Shown in pieces: positions 52,406 to 61,171 of a DNA stretch of 64,000 bases (position 1 is the first letter of the stretch; every line of letters begins with the position of its first letter). Under the pieces are notes generated by a model. The model had not been told where the DNA came from. It saw nothing but the letters and a program-made list of their open reading frames with translations, and searched no databases. The position numbers and the translations under genes were made by a program. The stretch lies in the NCBI GenBank assembly GCA_028280715.1, contig JANQLG010000009.1, forward strand, positions 17,586-81,585. Direction: 5' to 3'. The DNA is from Spongiibacteraceae bacterium. GTDB taxonomy: Bacteria; Pseudomonadota; Gammaproteobacteria; Pseudomonadales; Dasaniaceae.

Positions 52406-53803
52406 TTACAACACTTCAAGCCATTCCTTTTTACCCTCATATAAACCCAGAGGTTTCTCATAATAGGCCAAAGAAAGTCCGTATGTCTCTGCCAGTTTGA
52501 CGGCCTGGTTTTGTAGCTCTGACGCCCTGTCAAAATCTTTGTTCGCTGCATGAACAGCAGCCGCAACTTCGAGATAACTTAATTGGTCATTGTAATCATC
52601 GGGGACTCGCTGAAAGTAATTCATAGCTTGTTTATTATCGAAATATGCCTGGTCTTGGCTTGTTGCATATATCCAGGCTAGTTTCAGCATTGATGGCTCA
52701 TCACCGATATCAGCAGCTCGAGTAAGCCAAGATATTGCTGCATCAATATTTTTCTCGAAACGCACTCCACTAAGCATTTCAATAGCCAACATATACTGGG
52801 CGTCAGTCAGACCCTGATTGGCTGCACGCTGTAACCAGGCCAGACTTTTAGCAGAGTCAGCACTACACAAATTACCCCTTAACACATTTTTTCCAAGCTG
52901 AAATTCAGCAGGACTAAATCCTTCAACAGCGGCTTCGAAGTACCACTCGTTATAGTTCCTGGTTTCAAGGTCAAAATCACCAAAACTTCTCAGCCCAGAT
53001 AAAAAGGAAGCAAAATGATATTTCTGCAAAGCCGAACCCTTTTCTGCTTCCTCCCGCTGTTTATCTACCATTTTCCGTACTTTTCTTTCATTAAAGGTTA
53101 TTCGCGTCAAATGGTATACAAAGCGCATAGTTTGCCCATAGACTTCCACAGGCCCGCTTTCGGTTTTTGCAGGCTGATACTGCCATTTCTTAATGGCCTT
53201 AAGGCTAGTCTTATTAAACCCTTCATGACTACTAGCAATAATCCGGTGATTGCGTGTCGAACCATCTCGAGCGACACCGTACATGACATCGACCCAGCCA
53301 ATTTCTCCTTGCCGATTCATTTTTCCAGGGTACTTAGGTACCACTTTTTTTAACACCTTAACTTTGGTATCCGGAGTAGATTCGAAGACAAAATTTGGCT
53401 CAAGCACTTTGAAAATAGCTTCCTTGGAGTACTTTTTAGATAGGTCATCCAGAACAAGTTGTGCCTTTGACTGCTGTTGCTCATTCAGGCTGTTATAGAT
53501 TTGTGCAGCTATGTCTGCCCGCTGACCGCTTAGTTCTCCGTTTTTTACCGCAAGAGCAGTCCAGCCATACCCTTTGAAAATGTCACGCTCCACACCCTCA
53601 CCGCGGTAATACATTACTCCCAGATTAAACTGTGCATCTGTAATGCCGATCTTGGCCAAGTGCTCAAACTGACTAAACGCATCGGCAAACTGCTCATTTA
53701 CATAAGCATCCATTGCATCGTCAAAATTACCCCAAACTGAGTTACTGATGAACAGCAAAGCGATACTTAGAAATACTGCACGCATGTTAATAGGCATTTT
53801 CAT
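52406..53803 (-). CDS. SEL1-repeat protein with embedded TonB C-terminal domain
   Basis: A 465-residue exported protein from ATG 53803, which has AAGGAAT upstream. A signal peptide (MRAVFLSIALLFISNSVWG) is followed by SEL1-like repeats (ADAFSQFEHLAKIGITDAQF, GVMYYRGEGVERD). A TonB-type domain (about 140-235, KKVVPKYPGKMNRQGEIGWVDVMYGV) and further SEL1 repeats (about 255-395, LAWLQRAANQGLTDAQYML, AISWLTRAADIGDEPSML) come next. There is no persistent membrane anchor, so it is probably a periplasmic scaffold rather than an energy transducer. Confidence 0.82.
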   Translation of the reverse strand: MKMPINMRAVFLSIALLFISNSVWGNFDDAMDAYVNEQFADAFSQFEHLAKIGITDAQFNLGVMYYRGEGVERDIFKGYGWTALAVKNGELSGQRADIAAQIYNSLNEQQQSKAQLVLDDLSKKYSKEAIFKVLEPNFVFESTPDTKVKVLKKVVPKYPGKMNRQGEIGWVDVMYGVARDGSTRNHRIIASSHEGFNKTSLKAIKKWQYQPAKTESGPVEVYGQTMRFVYHLTRITFNERKVRKMVDKQREEAEKGSALQKYHFASFLSGLRSFGDFDLETRNYNEWYFEAAVEGFSPAEFQLGKNVLRGNLCSADSAKSLAWLQRAANQGLTDAQYMLAIEMLSGVRFEKNIDAAISWLTRAADIGDEPSMLKLAWIYATSQDQAYFDNKQAMNYFQRVPDDYNDQLSYLEVAAAVHAANKDFDRASELQNQAVKLAETYGLSLAYYEKPLGLYEGKKEWLEVL

Positions 53804-53834
53804 CAAGATTCCTTCTATGGCTGAATTTTTATTC

Positions 53835-54374
53835 TTAATTTTTGAGTGAAACCTTTTCAATTTGAAGATCACCCTTATGAAGATGGAGATCTAACTTTTT
53901 CATTGTTCTGTATAAAGTCACTTTTTTCTCCTCTCCATCAATCACAACACGTAAATCCTCCCCTTGCCAGTCAATCTCTACATCAAAGGATTGCTCCCAA
54001 AATAACTGCTTGTCAAAGTAATAAGTAAATCGAGTGGTTGCTGATACTTGGTAATCCAACATAGCGGAATAGTAACCAATACAATCCTTATCATCGATTA
54101 CAAGATTCGCAACTCTATTACCACCTCTATGAAAATCAATATGTAAACCTGTATCGCCTTTACCGGATTCAACATCCAAATTCACTGTATTTAAAGTCAA
54201 TGTCCCTACATTCGACATACGATCTACCACATAACTCTGACGCTCACCCTTAGCATTAAGCTCTAGAGAGTCGGGCTGTGATTTTTGCGAAGAAGACAAG
54301 GCGCAGCCTTGAAGAATTACGAGAGCACCCAATAAAACAACACAAATTAACGAAGAAGAATTGCTACTAACCAT
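53835..54374 (-). CDS. Hypothetical lipoprotein
   Basis: A 179-residue lipoprotein: hydrophobic signal then LVILQGC (C24). The mature part is beta-rich (VGTLTLNTVNLDVESGKGD, FTYYFDKQLFWEQSFDVEIDW). Family unknown. It is 31 bp upstream of the SEL1-TonB gene on the same strand, so both may be one transcript. Confidence 0.65.
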   Translation of the reverse strand: MVSSNSSSLICVVLLGALVILQGCALSSSQKSQPDSLELNAKGERQSYVVDRMSNVGTLTLNTVNLDVESGKGDTGLHIDFHRGGNRVANLVIDDKDCIGYYSAMLDYQVSATTRFTYYFDKQLFWEQSFDVEIDWQGEDLRVVIDGEEKKVTLYRTMKKLDLHLHKGDLQIEKVSLKN

Positions 54375-54750
54375 AAATATGTAAAAATTAATCCATTATT
54401 AAAGTAGTTATTAAAGAACTCTATCCAATAACTAAGAACAGAAGCTTAAAACAGAGAATCCTGCTTCAAATATCAATAAACAGGCAATGGACAGTTGCTT
54501 ATTACATTCAATGGAATAGTTTCACCAAACGAAGCGAGCATGCTTACAACAGTTATTATTATCCATTCCCTTACTAGCCAATAATAATCGTCATATTCAA
54601 AAAATCAACAAGCCAGCGAAGTATCATTCAGCTCAGTCAACCTCTTATTACTCGCCCCCCAAGCTAGCAAGGCCAAACATATACATTATTTGAGTACATC
54701 ACTCTTGTCGTACCCAAATACCAACTTTATTAAAAAGGGCTTGAATATAC
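54375..54750. other. Divergent intergenic region before arsR
   Basis: About 375 bases without a gene between the lipoprotein gene and arsR. The sequence is AT-rich. Apart from the palindrome right before arsR (54751-54774) I see nothing that can be named. Confidence 0.5.
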
Positions 54751-54774
54751 GAAAAATCATATATATGATTTTTC
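54751..54774 (+). promoter_or_regulatory. Perfect 24-bp palindromic ArsR operator
   Basis: GAAAAATCATAT is followed directly by its exact reverse complement ATATGATTTTTC. It ends four bases before the arsR ATG and leaves no room for an SD, so arsR may be leaderless or translated inefficiently. Position and symmetry fit an ArsR-dimer operator. Confidence 0.75.
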
Positions 54775-54778
54775 AGAT

Positions 54779-55129
54779 ATGAATATTCAACCATTACAGT
54801 TTTTCAAATGTATGTCTGATGAAACACGACTCAGCTGCATTTTATTAATTGCCAAAGAACACGAGCTATGTGTATGCGAACTTACAGAGGCAATACAAGT
54901 TAGCCAACCCAAGATATCTCGCCATTTGGCGCAATTAAGAGAAAGTGATTTGTTAATAGACAGACGGGAAGGACAATGGATTTATTACCGTATAAATCAA
55001 TCACTTCCTGCCTGGGCTCTAGAGGTCATCGATATTACTCTAAGAGACAATCAAAAAATGATCAAACCTTTACATCGTCGAATTATAAAGATGTGTGATC
55101 GTCCTGAAACAAAGTCAAAGTGTTGTTAA
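54779..55129 (+). CDS. arsR: Arsenic-responsive repressor ArsR
   Basis: A 116-residue ArsR/SmtB winged-helix protein: LQFFKCMSDETRLSCILLIAK and VSQPKISRHLAQLRESDLLIDRREGQW. The arsenite-sensing motif ELCVCELT carries C31 and C33 as in the plasmid R773 repressor. A C-terminal Cys cluster (CDRPETKSKCC) may add ligands. It precedes arsH by 18 bases. No arsenite efflux pump (arsB/acr3) or arsenate reductase (arsC) follows. Confidence 0.93.
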   Translation: MNIQPLQFFKCMSDETRLSCILLIAKEHELCVCELTEAIQVSQPKISRHLAQLRESDLLIDRREGQWIYYRINQSLPAWALEVIDITLRDNQKMIKPLHRRIIKMCDRPETKSKCC

Positions 55130-55147
55130 TCCAGCAAGTATAACGTT

Positions 55148-55864
55148 ATGAAAGATTTACCGAATATTCTACCAGAGCATGTTGTGACGCCAACACATGA
55201 TACTGTCAATGCAGAGCAAACCACTTCTCATCCACCGAGAATTTTACTGCTATATGGTTCATTGAGAGATCGTTCCTTTAGTCGCTTAGTCGTAGAAGAA
55301 AGTGCCCGTATCCTTGAAATACTTGGCTGTGAAACAAAAATATTTAACCCTTCTGGCTTGCCCTTGCCTGATGATGGCGACGAAACACACCCTAAAGTTC
55401 AGGAACTTCGTGAGCTAATGACCTGGTCTGAAGGTCAAGTGTGGTGCTCACCGGAGCGTCATGGCTCAATGACATCAATCATGAAAGCTCAAATTGACTG
55501 GGTACCTTTACAGATAGGTGCGGTTAGACCAACACAGGGCAAAACACTTGCCGTCATGCAAGTTGAAGGTGGCTCTCAATCTTTCAATGTTGTTAATCAA
55601 CTGCGCATATTAGGTCGCTGGATGCGTATGATCACTATTCCTAACCAATCATCAGTTGCAAAGGCGTTTCTGGAATTTGATGATAACAACCGCATGAAAC
55701 CATCAAGGTTCTACGATCGAATTGTTGATGTTATGGAAGAGCTAGTGAAGTTTACTCTGCTAACCCGTGGCAGAACTGACTATTTAGTCGATCGGTATTC
55801 GGAGAGAAAAGAAGCCGGTGAAAAACTAATCGAAAGAGTCAATAACAAACGGGCATGCTGTTAA
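55148..55864 (+). CDS. arsH: NADPH-dependent FMN reductase ArsH
   Basis: ArsH is a flavodoxin-like oxidoreductase that oxidises trivalent organoarsenicals, giving protection against methylated As(III). The 238 residues have the FMN phosphate loop [18 protein letters not shown] (about 36-53), [30 protein letters not shown] and a late FTLLTRGR. Together with arsR it forms a two-gene operon. ArsH activity on methylarsenite fits an organoarsenical theme shared with arsS at 22.9-23.9 kb. Confidence 0.93.
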   Translation: MKDLPNILPEHVVTPTHDTVNAEQTTSHPPRILLLYGSLRDRSFSRLVVEESARILEILGCETKIFNPSGLPLPDDGDETHPKVQELRELMTWSEGQVWCSPERHGSMTSIMKAQIDWVPLQIGAVRPTQGKTLAVMQVEGGSQSFNVVNQLRILGRWMRMITIPNQSSVAKAFLEFDDNNRMKPSRFYDRIVDVMEELVKFTLLTRGRTDYLVDRYSERKEAGEKLIERVNNKRACC

Positions 55865-55896
55865 CATCCCATTGATTACTAAAAAAATTTTTAATG

Positions 55897-56718
55897 CTAA
55901 TAGTATTTAGCAACTATTCGGTCTAGCTCATGGATAACCTTCTCAACAATTATCTCACTAAAAACATCTACGTGAGGGGAGGAAAAATGGCCACTATCAT
56001 TATCAAAGTACTGACCTGAAGCTGCGGCAAACTCTTCAGACAATGCTGCTCTAGCAATTATTTCAGCCCCTTTAGACAAGTCACCTCCAGCCACACCGAA
56101 GCCTTCCTTAACCATTTTGCTACCAAGCATAGAACCAGGATTAACACTAATGATCGCAGGAGTTGCGTTACCCAGTTGATGCGCCATATAAAAAGACCAC
56201 ATGGTCAGCGCAAGCTTGCTTTGTGCATATACATTGAATTGATCTGAAGATTGTTTCTTTCCAGCAAGGATTTCCAAATCAACCGGAGCTTGCGCAGCTG
56301 ATGATAGATTAACAACTCGCCCGGAAGCACCCAGCAAAGGCAAAAACTTTTTGGTCAGTAAATAGGGCGCAATAGTATTAACCGCGAAGCGAACATCTAA
56401 CTGTTCAGGTGTTATTGATGTAGCAGATTTAAAAATTCCCGCATTGTTTATCAATACATCAAAGTGCGTGTAGCGACTCACAATACCTTCAGATAATTCA
56501 TTGACCTCAGTCATGCGTGACAAATCTGCCACATAAGTTTCAATGACCTCACCTTTCGACAATTCTGCTGATAATCTGCTGAGGCTTTTTGTTACATCAT
56601 TAAGCTTCTCTGGATTACGCCCATGCAATAACAGCTTATGTCCCTTGCTTAATAGCAGCTTTGCCGTTTCGAGACCGATGCCATCTGTCGCTCCAGTGAT
56701 TAAAATCTTTTTTTGCAT
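55897..56718 (-). CDS. Short-chain dehydrogenase/reductase
   Basis: A 273-residue SDR enzyme. The cofactor motif TGATDGIGLETA (residues 7-18) with HGRNPEKL suggests NADP(H) binding. NNAG, S in VNLSSAAQ and YAQSK give the catalytic Ser-Tyr-Lys. Substrate unknown; it resembles retinol-dehydrogenase-like SDRs. It forms a minus-strand operon with the DUF1330 and MDR genes (gaps 8 and 24 bp). Confidence 0.9.
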   Translation of the reverse strand: MQKKILITGATDGIGLETAKLLLSKGHKLLLHGRNPEKLNDVTKSLSRLSAELSKGEVIETYVADLSRMTEVNELSEGIVSRYTHFDVLINNAGIFKSATSITPEQLDVRFAVNTIAPYLLTKKFLPLLGASGRVVNLSSAAQAPVDLEILAGKKQSSDQFNVYAQSKLALTMWSFYMAHQLGNATPAIISVNPGSMLGSKMVKEGFGVAGGDLSKGAEIIARAALSEEFAAASGQYFDNDSGHFSSPHVDVFSEIIVEKVIHELDRIVAKYY

Positions 56719-56726
56719 ATTTTCAC

Positions 56727-57029
56727 CTACGCCAGCTCATCTCTACCTTCGATAAGAAAGTGATTACTATGGGAGCCGGCAGTACGAGCCTCAAGGTGGG
56801 GCAGATAATCCGGGTCACTCATGAAATTAAGGACTGCCTCTTTCGAAGGCCACTCGATCACTATCCTCAAAACTGCTTCTTCACTCTCGCCTTCAAGCTG
56901 CTGATGACTCTTTGTACGAGCAAGATATTTTCCACCATGCTTAATAACAAGCTGATTCGCAGAGCCAATATAATCAGCAACCCAATCATCTGACGTAGGC
57001 GTTACTGCTAATACTGAGTAATAAGACAT
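56727..57029 (-). CDS. DUF1330 (dimeric ferredoxin-like) protein
   Basis: A 100-residue protein of the DUF1330 family, an alpha/beta ferredoxin-like fold: VLAVTPTSDDWVADYIGSANQLVIKHGGKYLAR and VIEWPSKEAVLNFMSDPDYLP. It lies between SDR and MDR genes in one operon. No catalytic assignment is known. An AGGAGAA SD supports the start. Confidence 0.85.
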   Translation of the reverse strand: MSYYSVLAVTPTSDDWVADYIGSANQLVIKHGGKYLARTKSHQQLEGESEEAVLRIVIEWPSKEAVLNFMSDPDYLPHLEARTAGSHSNHFLIEGRDELA

Positions 57030-57053
57030 AATAATTCTCCTTTTTACTACTGG

Positions 57054-58079
57054 CTAAAAACCTTCCAATACAATCTTTCCAATCGATTTTCCAGACTCCA
57101 ATTCTCGGTGCGCTTGTCTTAAATTTTCTGCATTAATAGCGCCCAGATTTTTACCAACTGTCGTCTTTAAATGGCCTTGATCAACCAGCTCAGCTACTCG
57201 CGTAAGAAGCTTACCCTGCTCATTCATATCATCCGCATTAAACATGGAACGTGCGAACATAAACTCCCAGTGGAGTGATAAACTCTTTGGCTTTAAATTG
57301 GCTATGTTGATAGATTCAGGATCATCGATCATGGCGATTTTACCAAAAGGTTTTAATACTTCTGTATACATGTCGAAGTACGTCTGCGTACTGTTCAAAC
57401 TTGCCACATGCGAAACCTGCCCTACGCCTAAAGCCTCAATTTGTTCTGCAAGCGGTTTCGAATGATCAACAACATAGTCTGCACCCAATTGTTTAACCCA
57501 CTGTTTAGAGCTTTCTCTGGATGCAGTAGCAATCACTATTGCGCCAGTCAGAGCTTTAGCAAGCTGCAAGAAAATTGAGCCTACGCCACCAGCAGCACCA
57601 ACCAACAAAATCACTTCATTCGTTTTTTTAATATTGTCCGGGTTCTGCAGAGTAATCGCCAAATGATCAAATAACACCTCCCAAGCAGTTATAGACGTAA
57701 GAGGCAAAGCTGAAGCTTCGGCAGCAGAAATACTTCTGGGCTTATTACCAACGAGGCGCTCGTCAACCAGCTGAAATTCAGCGTTGCTACCCTGTCGATT
57801 GATATCACCTGCGTAATAAACTAAATCACCCGGTTTAAACAAAGATACTTTCTCTCCTGTCGCCACGACTTCACCGACAGCATCCCAGCCCAGTACTTTG
57901 AAATCACCATTTTCTGGCGGCATCAGGAGGCGCACCTTGTAATCGACGGGATTAACAGCAACCGCTTGTACTTTAACCAGCAGATCATGTCCTTCCACTA
58001 CAGGCTGGGGTAAATCTAACTCTATCAACGAGTCATCATTATCAATCGGCAGTGATTCTTTAAATCCTATTGCTTTCAT
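57054..58079 (-). CDS. Zinc-independent MDR-family oxidoreductase
   Basis: A 341-residue medium-chain dehydrogenase/reductase of the quinone-oxidoreductase type, starting at ATG 58079 with GGAG seven bases upstream (a longer frame to 58169 lacks support). The GroES-like part has VEGHDLLVKVQAVAVNPVDYKVR, and the Rossmann motif is LLVGAAGGVGSIFLQLAKAL. It lacks the structural zinc Cys cluster. It is divergent from a LysR regulator that probably controls it. Confidence 0.9.
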   Translation of the reverse strand: MKAIGFKESLPIDNDDSLIELDLPQPVVEGHDLLVKVQAVAVNPVDYKVRLLMPPENGDFKVLGWDAVGEVVATGEKVSLFKPGDLVYYAGDINRQGSNAEFQLVDERLVGNKPRSISAAEASALPLTSITAWEVLFDHLAITLQNPDNIKKTNEVILLVGAAGGVGSIFLQLAKALTGAIVIATASRESSKQWVKQLGADYVVDHSKPLAEQIEALGVGQVSHVASLNSTQTYFDMYTEVLKPFGKIAMIDDPESINIANLKPKSLSLHWEFMFARSMFNADDMNEQGKLLTRVAELVDQGHLKTTVGKNLGAINAENLRQAHRELESGKSIGKIVLEGF

Positions 58080-58161
58080 CATTTTCTCCAAGCAGCAGCT
58101 AAGTGTTGATGGCAATATTAGCGATTGATTTAAACGCCATAAACAGCATAATAATTGAATT

Positions 58162-58184
58162 ATTATCAAATATTTTTTGATAAT
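58162..58184. promoter_or_regulatory. Candidate LysR operator
   Basis: ATTATCAAA (58162-58170) and TTTGATAAT (58176-58184) form perfect 9-bp arms with a 5-bp gap, inside the 129-bp space between the MDR operon and lysR. Confidence 0.6.
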
Positions 58185-58208
58185 TGATCATTAAAGGAGG
58201 CTCTCGCT

Positions 58209-59150
58209 ATGCAGTTAGAAGATCTTGAAGTTGTGCTAAAAGTGGCTGAATTTCAAAACATTACCGCCGCAGCAAAAGAGTTGGATATGAGAGTTGCGAC
58301 TGCCAGTGCCGCCTTAAAACGGGTAGAACAAAAACTGGGCGCTGAACTTTTTATTAGATCGACACGTCAACTTCGGCTCTCAAATGCTGGTGAGCGCTTT
58401 CTACCTCAATGCCAGCAAGCTCTGCATACATTAGAAAACGCCAGACAGAATATTAGAGCTGACTTAGATACTGTCGAAGGTGAGCTCCGTATAGCTGTAT
58501 CTTCCGATCTTGGCCGTAACCTGGCTATACAGTGGTTCGATAAATTTATTGAATCCCACCCTAATGTAAGTCTCAAAGTTAATATTAGCGATAGTAACAT
58601 CGACTTTTACCGAGATTCTGTAGATGTTGCTTTACGTTATGGCTCACCCTCTGATGCAAATCTCTATGGTTTCAAAATATGTAATGTCCCCGCCATACTT
58701 TGCGCAAACCCAGAATACTTAAAATCAGTGGGCACCCCCAAACACCCCCATGACTTAGTTGCATACAACGGCCTCTTCTATCAGCTTCACGATATCATTC
58801 ACGATGTATGGACTTTTTCGGACAATAAAAACAAATACAAAATTAAAATGAATGGGAATCGAGCATCTAATGACGGCGATTTAGTCAGAAGGTGGTGCAA
58901 CTCGGGAAAAGGATTAGCAGTGAAATCCTGCCTGGATATTTCAAACGAACTACTGACAGGAAAACTCGTCAACGCACTACCCAAATACCAACCTAGACCA
59001 TCAGAACTTTGGTTAATTTGCCCAAGCCGTCAATCAATTACACCTGCAATTAGATTATTAAGAGATGCTCTTAGGGGAAATACTGCTGAAATTCTGCATA
59101 AGTTAGTTCAGAAGAATATCTTGCATAAAAGTATTCTGAAAAGCTTATAA
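58209..59150 (+). CDS. LysR-family transcriptional regulator
   Basis: A 313-residue LysR regulator: HTH MQLEDLEVVLKVAEFQNITAAAKELDMRVATASAALKRVEQKLG, then the ligand-binding domain (about 90-300, LRIAVSSDLGRNLAIQWFDKF). AAAGGAGG precedes the ATG. It most likely controls the divergent MDR-DUF1330-SDR operon. Its last 370 bases are duplicated in decayed form at 62536-62845, about 3.7 kb away. Confidence 0.92.
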   Translation: MQLEDLEVVLKVAEFQNITAAAKELDMRVATASAALKRVEQKLGAELFIRSTRQLRLSNAGERFLPQCQQALHTLENARQNIRADLDTVEGELRIAVSSDLGRNLAIQWFDKFIESHPNVSLKVNISDSNIDFYRDSVDVALRYGSPSDANLYGFKICNVPAILCANPEYLKSVGTPKHPHDLVAYNGLFYQLHDIIHDVWTFSDNKNKYKIKMNGNRASNDGDLVRRWCNSGKGLAVKSCLDISNELLTGKLVNALPKYQPRPSELWLICPSRQSITPAIRLLRDALRGNTAEILHKLVQKNILHKSILKSL

Positions 59151-59420
59151 GAGAGTATCCAATCGCCAATTATAATACGCCATTGTACTTATGTTGATTT
59201 CCCATCTGTTATGAATGATTCAAATTCACAACAGCACTATTCAAACCTATACCAACTATCAATTCCCGTTTTGTTTCCAACTGCACTTGATGGTTCGGTC
59301 ATATCTTTCTTATTGGATTAGATTGAATAGCTATATCAGGACAATTGAGCACTTTAACCACACTTTTTAGTCTAGGCTTATATGAGAATTAGCAGAAGAA
59401 ACCTGTAGGAGGTCTTAGTC
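59151..59420 (+). other. Intergenic region with sequence shared with the lysR remnant
   Basis: No gene is seen. Bases 59194-59221 (TTGATTTCC, ATCT, TTATGAA, GATTC) match 62892-62917 behind the lysR pseudogene, so the duplicated block extends beyond the coding end. Confidence 0.6.
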
Positions 59421-59762
59421 ATGGTTTGCTCCAATACATGCTCTCACCCAGAACATACTCATGGGCCAGGCTGCGGTCATACCGCTATCCGTCACGGCGA
59501 TCACACGGATTATCTGCATGATGGTCATCTCCATTACCCACATGAAGATCATTACGACGAGCATGTGATCGAAGTCAGTGCAACCAATCCGGATACTTGT
59601 ATGCCAGTACATACTTGCGGCGATCATGTTCACGGCCCCGGATGTGGTCATGAGGCAGTTCCACATGGTGACCACATCGATTACATTGTGGATGGCCGTT
59701 TACATCATGCGCACGGTGACCATTGCGATGACCATGGACCTGTAGACATTGTTCAAAATTAA
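59421..59762 (+). CDS. Histidine-rich metal-binding protein with internal duplication
   Basis: A 113-residue protein with 23 His and 7 Cys. Two similar halves align: HTHGPGCGHTAIRHGDHTDY... (residues 12-48) and HVHGPGCGHEAVPHGDHIDY... (69-105). There is no signal peptide, so it is likely a cytoplasmic zinc store or chaperone. It converges on the SEC-C peptide gene that ends the CobW operon. A strong AGGAGG SD precedes the ATG. Similar proteins occur next to zinc-responsive genes in Pseudomonas, sometimes misnamed threonine dehydratase. Confidence 0.85.
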   Translation: MVCSNTCSHPEHTHGPGCGHTAIRHGDHTDYLHDGHLHYPHEDHYDEHVIEVSATNPDTCMPVHTCGDHVHGPGCGHEAVPHGDHIDYIVDGRLHHAHGDHCDDHGPVDIVQN

Positions 59763-59788
59763 TTGAGCAAAAGATCAATTAGATAGCA

Positions 59789-59968
59789 TTATTGCCCGCA
59801 GCATTTTTTATATTTACTACCACTATCACAAGGGCATGGATCGTTACGACCAATTTTAGGAGTATTTCGAGTAACTGGAGTTGATGGTGGACAACAACTG
59901 GTATCTCTGCAGCAGCGGTCGCTGTCTTCAAAAGCTGGAAACGTTGGTGTTGAATTCTCTTCATTCAT
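59789..59968 (-). CDS. Small SEC-C-motif zinc-binding protein
   Basis: A complete 59-residue protein, easy to miss for its size. It reads [17 protein letters not shown], then RCCRDTSCC, then the SEC-C zinc motif [20 protein letters not shown]. The SEC-C motif normally ends SecA and binds zinc. Here it stands nearly alone with an extra Cys-rich stretch. It is the fourth gene after cobW, dksA and DUF1826 (42 bp downstream of the last) and so probably part of the zinc-scarcity operon. A frameshifted relative lies at 46554-46852. Confidence 0.82.
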   Translation of the reverse strand: MNEENSTPTFPAFEDSDRCCRDTSCCPPSTPVTRNTPKIGRNDPCPCDSGSKYKKCCGQ

Positions 59969-60010
59969 ATTGATTGTTTAAAGTCTGGCATAGAAATTAA
60001 TATGTCTATG

Positions 60011-60685
60011 CTAACTCATATCAAGCGTTAGTAATAAACGCCGTTCACCAGCTGACAATGATGGAGAACGATGAACCAAACCTGCACCTTCATTGCCTTC
60101 CCAACACTCGCCTTTCAACAAAGCCACGTCGCCAAAAGCAAGTTGCCGGATATCATCGAGATCAGAAAAAAGTCCCGATTGCTCATCGGGTTTTCCTTGA
60201 CTGCCATGGCCTAATTTAGTGCGATTAACGACATTATGAGGCAACCATTCAGTGGCAGCTCCCCGATACGTTGTGACTAAACGACAAGGAACTTGATCGA
60301 CGTGAAACTTCGGACACATCGCCTTATCCAAAACTGTTAATCGAAGACCTACTTTACCTAAATCAAATAAACAGCAAAACATATCAACCAGATCAGCGAT
60401 ATCTTCGCTCAATTGGACCGTTAATTCAGACCCACCTAAAACTTTATAGATAGAAGCAAAGGCATCTTGAGGTGAAAGAGTCATTGATGCTTGAAAGCCA
60501 CTATTTGATTTCAAAAACTCATCAACTTCTTTCTGTAATTCAACAGTAAGACCTCGCTTCCAAGCGACAATATTACAATCGTCCTGATAAATACCTGACA
60601 AAACCGTTGGTTCATCACCCTCAAGGAAACAGCGCGATATTCGGCCTTGGCTGATCTCATCATTATTAATAGCTAATGAACTCAT
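60011..60685 (-). CDS. DUF1826 family protein (zinc-scarcity operon)
   Basis: A 224-residue cytoplasmic protein from ATG 60685. DUF1826 genes occur with cobW and dksA2 under zinc control in pseudomonads. The core FHVDQVPCRLVTTYRG, WLPH and LVHRSPSLSAGERRLLLTLD contains H128-x-D130, a distant H205 and following Arg, the layout of a double-stranded beta-helix Fe(II) oxygenase site; this is inference. It is 54 bp after dksA in the same direction. Confidence 0.82.
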   Translation of the reverse strand: MSSLAINNDEISQGRISRCFLEGDEPTVLSGIYQDDCNIVAWKRGLTVELQKEVDEFLKSNSGFQASMTLSPQDAFASIYKVLGGSELTVQLSEDIADLVDMFCCLFDLGKVGLRLTVLDKAMCPKFHVDQVPCRLVTTYRGAATEWLPHNVVNRTKLGHGSQGKPDEQSGLFSDLDDIRQLAFGDVALLKGECWEGNEGAGLVHRSPSLSAGERRLLLTLDMS

Positions 60686-60739
60686 TTGATTACCTAATAT
60701 TATGAAATTTTTGATTGATTGACTTGAGCACAATGAGTG

Positions 60740-61171
60740 TTAGTCTCGATAAAAATTTTCCTTGGTTTCTTTAATAGCTTTCACATCTGCACAGTACTCG
60801 GCTGTCGGTCTCGCCAAAAGGCGAGGAATACCAATCGGTTCACCCGATTCCATGCAGTAACCATAATCACCTAAACGTATTCTCTCTAAAGCCTGCAAAA
60901 TCTTAGGTAACAGTTTTTGCTCTCGATCTAGAATGCGTAATGAAATGCTATTTTGCTCTTCCCATGATGCTCTATCATTCTCATCATTCAATTCTGGCGG
61001 GCTTGCCAATTGATCTTTTGCTTCTTGAACTCGCTCATTCGTTGATTTTTGAAGATCAATCAGGCGGCATTTGAAAAACACCAGTTGGTCCGCATTCATA
61101 TATTCTGATTCGGGTGCCTTGATAATTTGCTCTTCTGTTAGAGAGCATTCTTCTATACGTGACGAATTCAT
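60740..61171 (-). CDS. dksA2: DksA2-type zinc-independent DksA paralogue
   Basis: A 143-residue RNA-polymerase secondary-channel regulator that works with ppGpp. The coiled-coil tip DENDRAS (D63, D66, A68) is conserved. The zinc finger is reduced to two cysteines: C106 and C127, with S109 and V130 replacing the other two ligands, the hallmark of the DksA2 paralogues that replace DksA under zinc limitation. The ATG at 61171 overlaps the cobW stop by four bases behind GGAGAAT. Confidence 0.9.
   Translation of the reverse strand: MNSSRIEECSLTEEQIIKAPESEYMNADQLVFFKCRLIDLQKSTNERVQEAKDQLASPPELNDENDRASWEEQNSISLRILDREQKLLPKILQALERIRLGDYGYCMESGEPIGIPRLLARPTAEYCADVKAIKETKENFYRD

Noticed and set aside
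59779..59964. Minus-strand 61-codon frame beginning MKRIQHQ
   Set aside because: It is an alternative frame of the real 59-residue SEC-C gene (59789-59968), which has the zinc motif.
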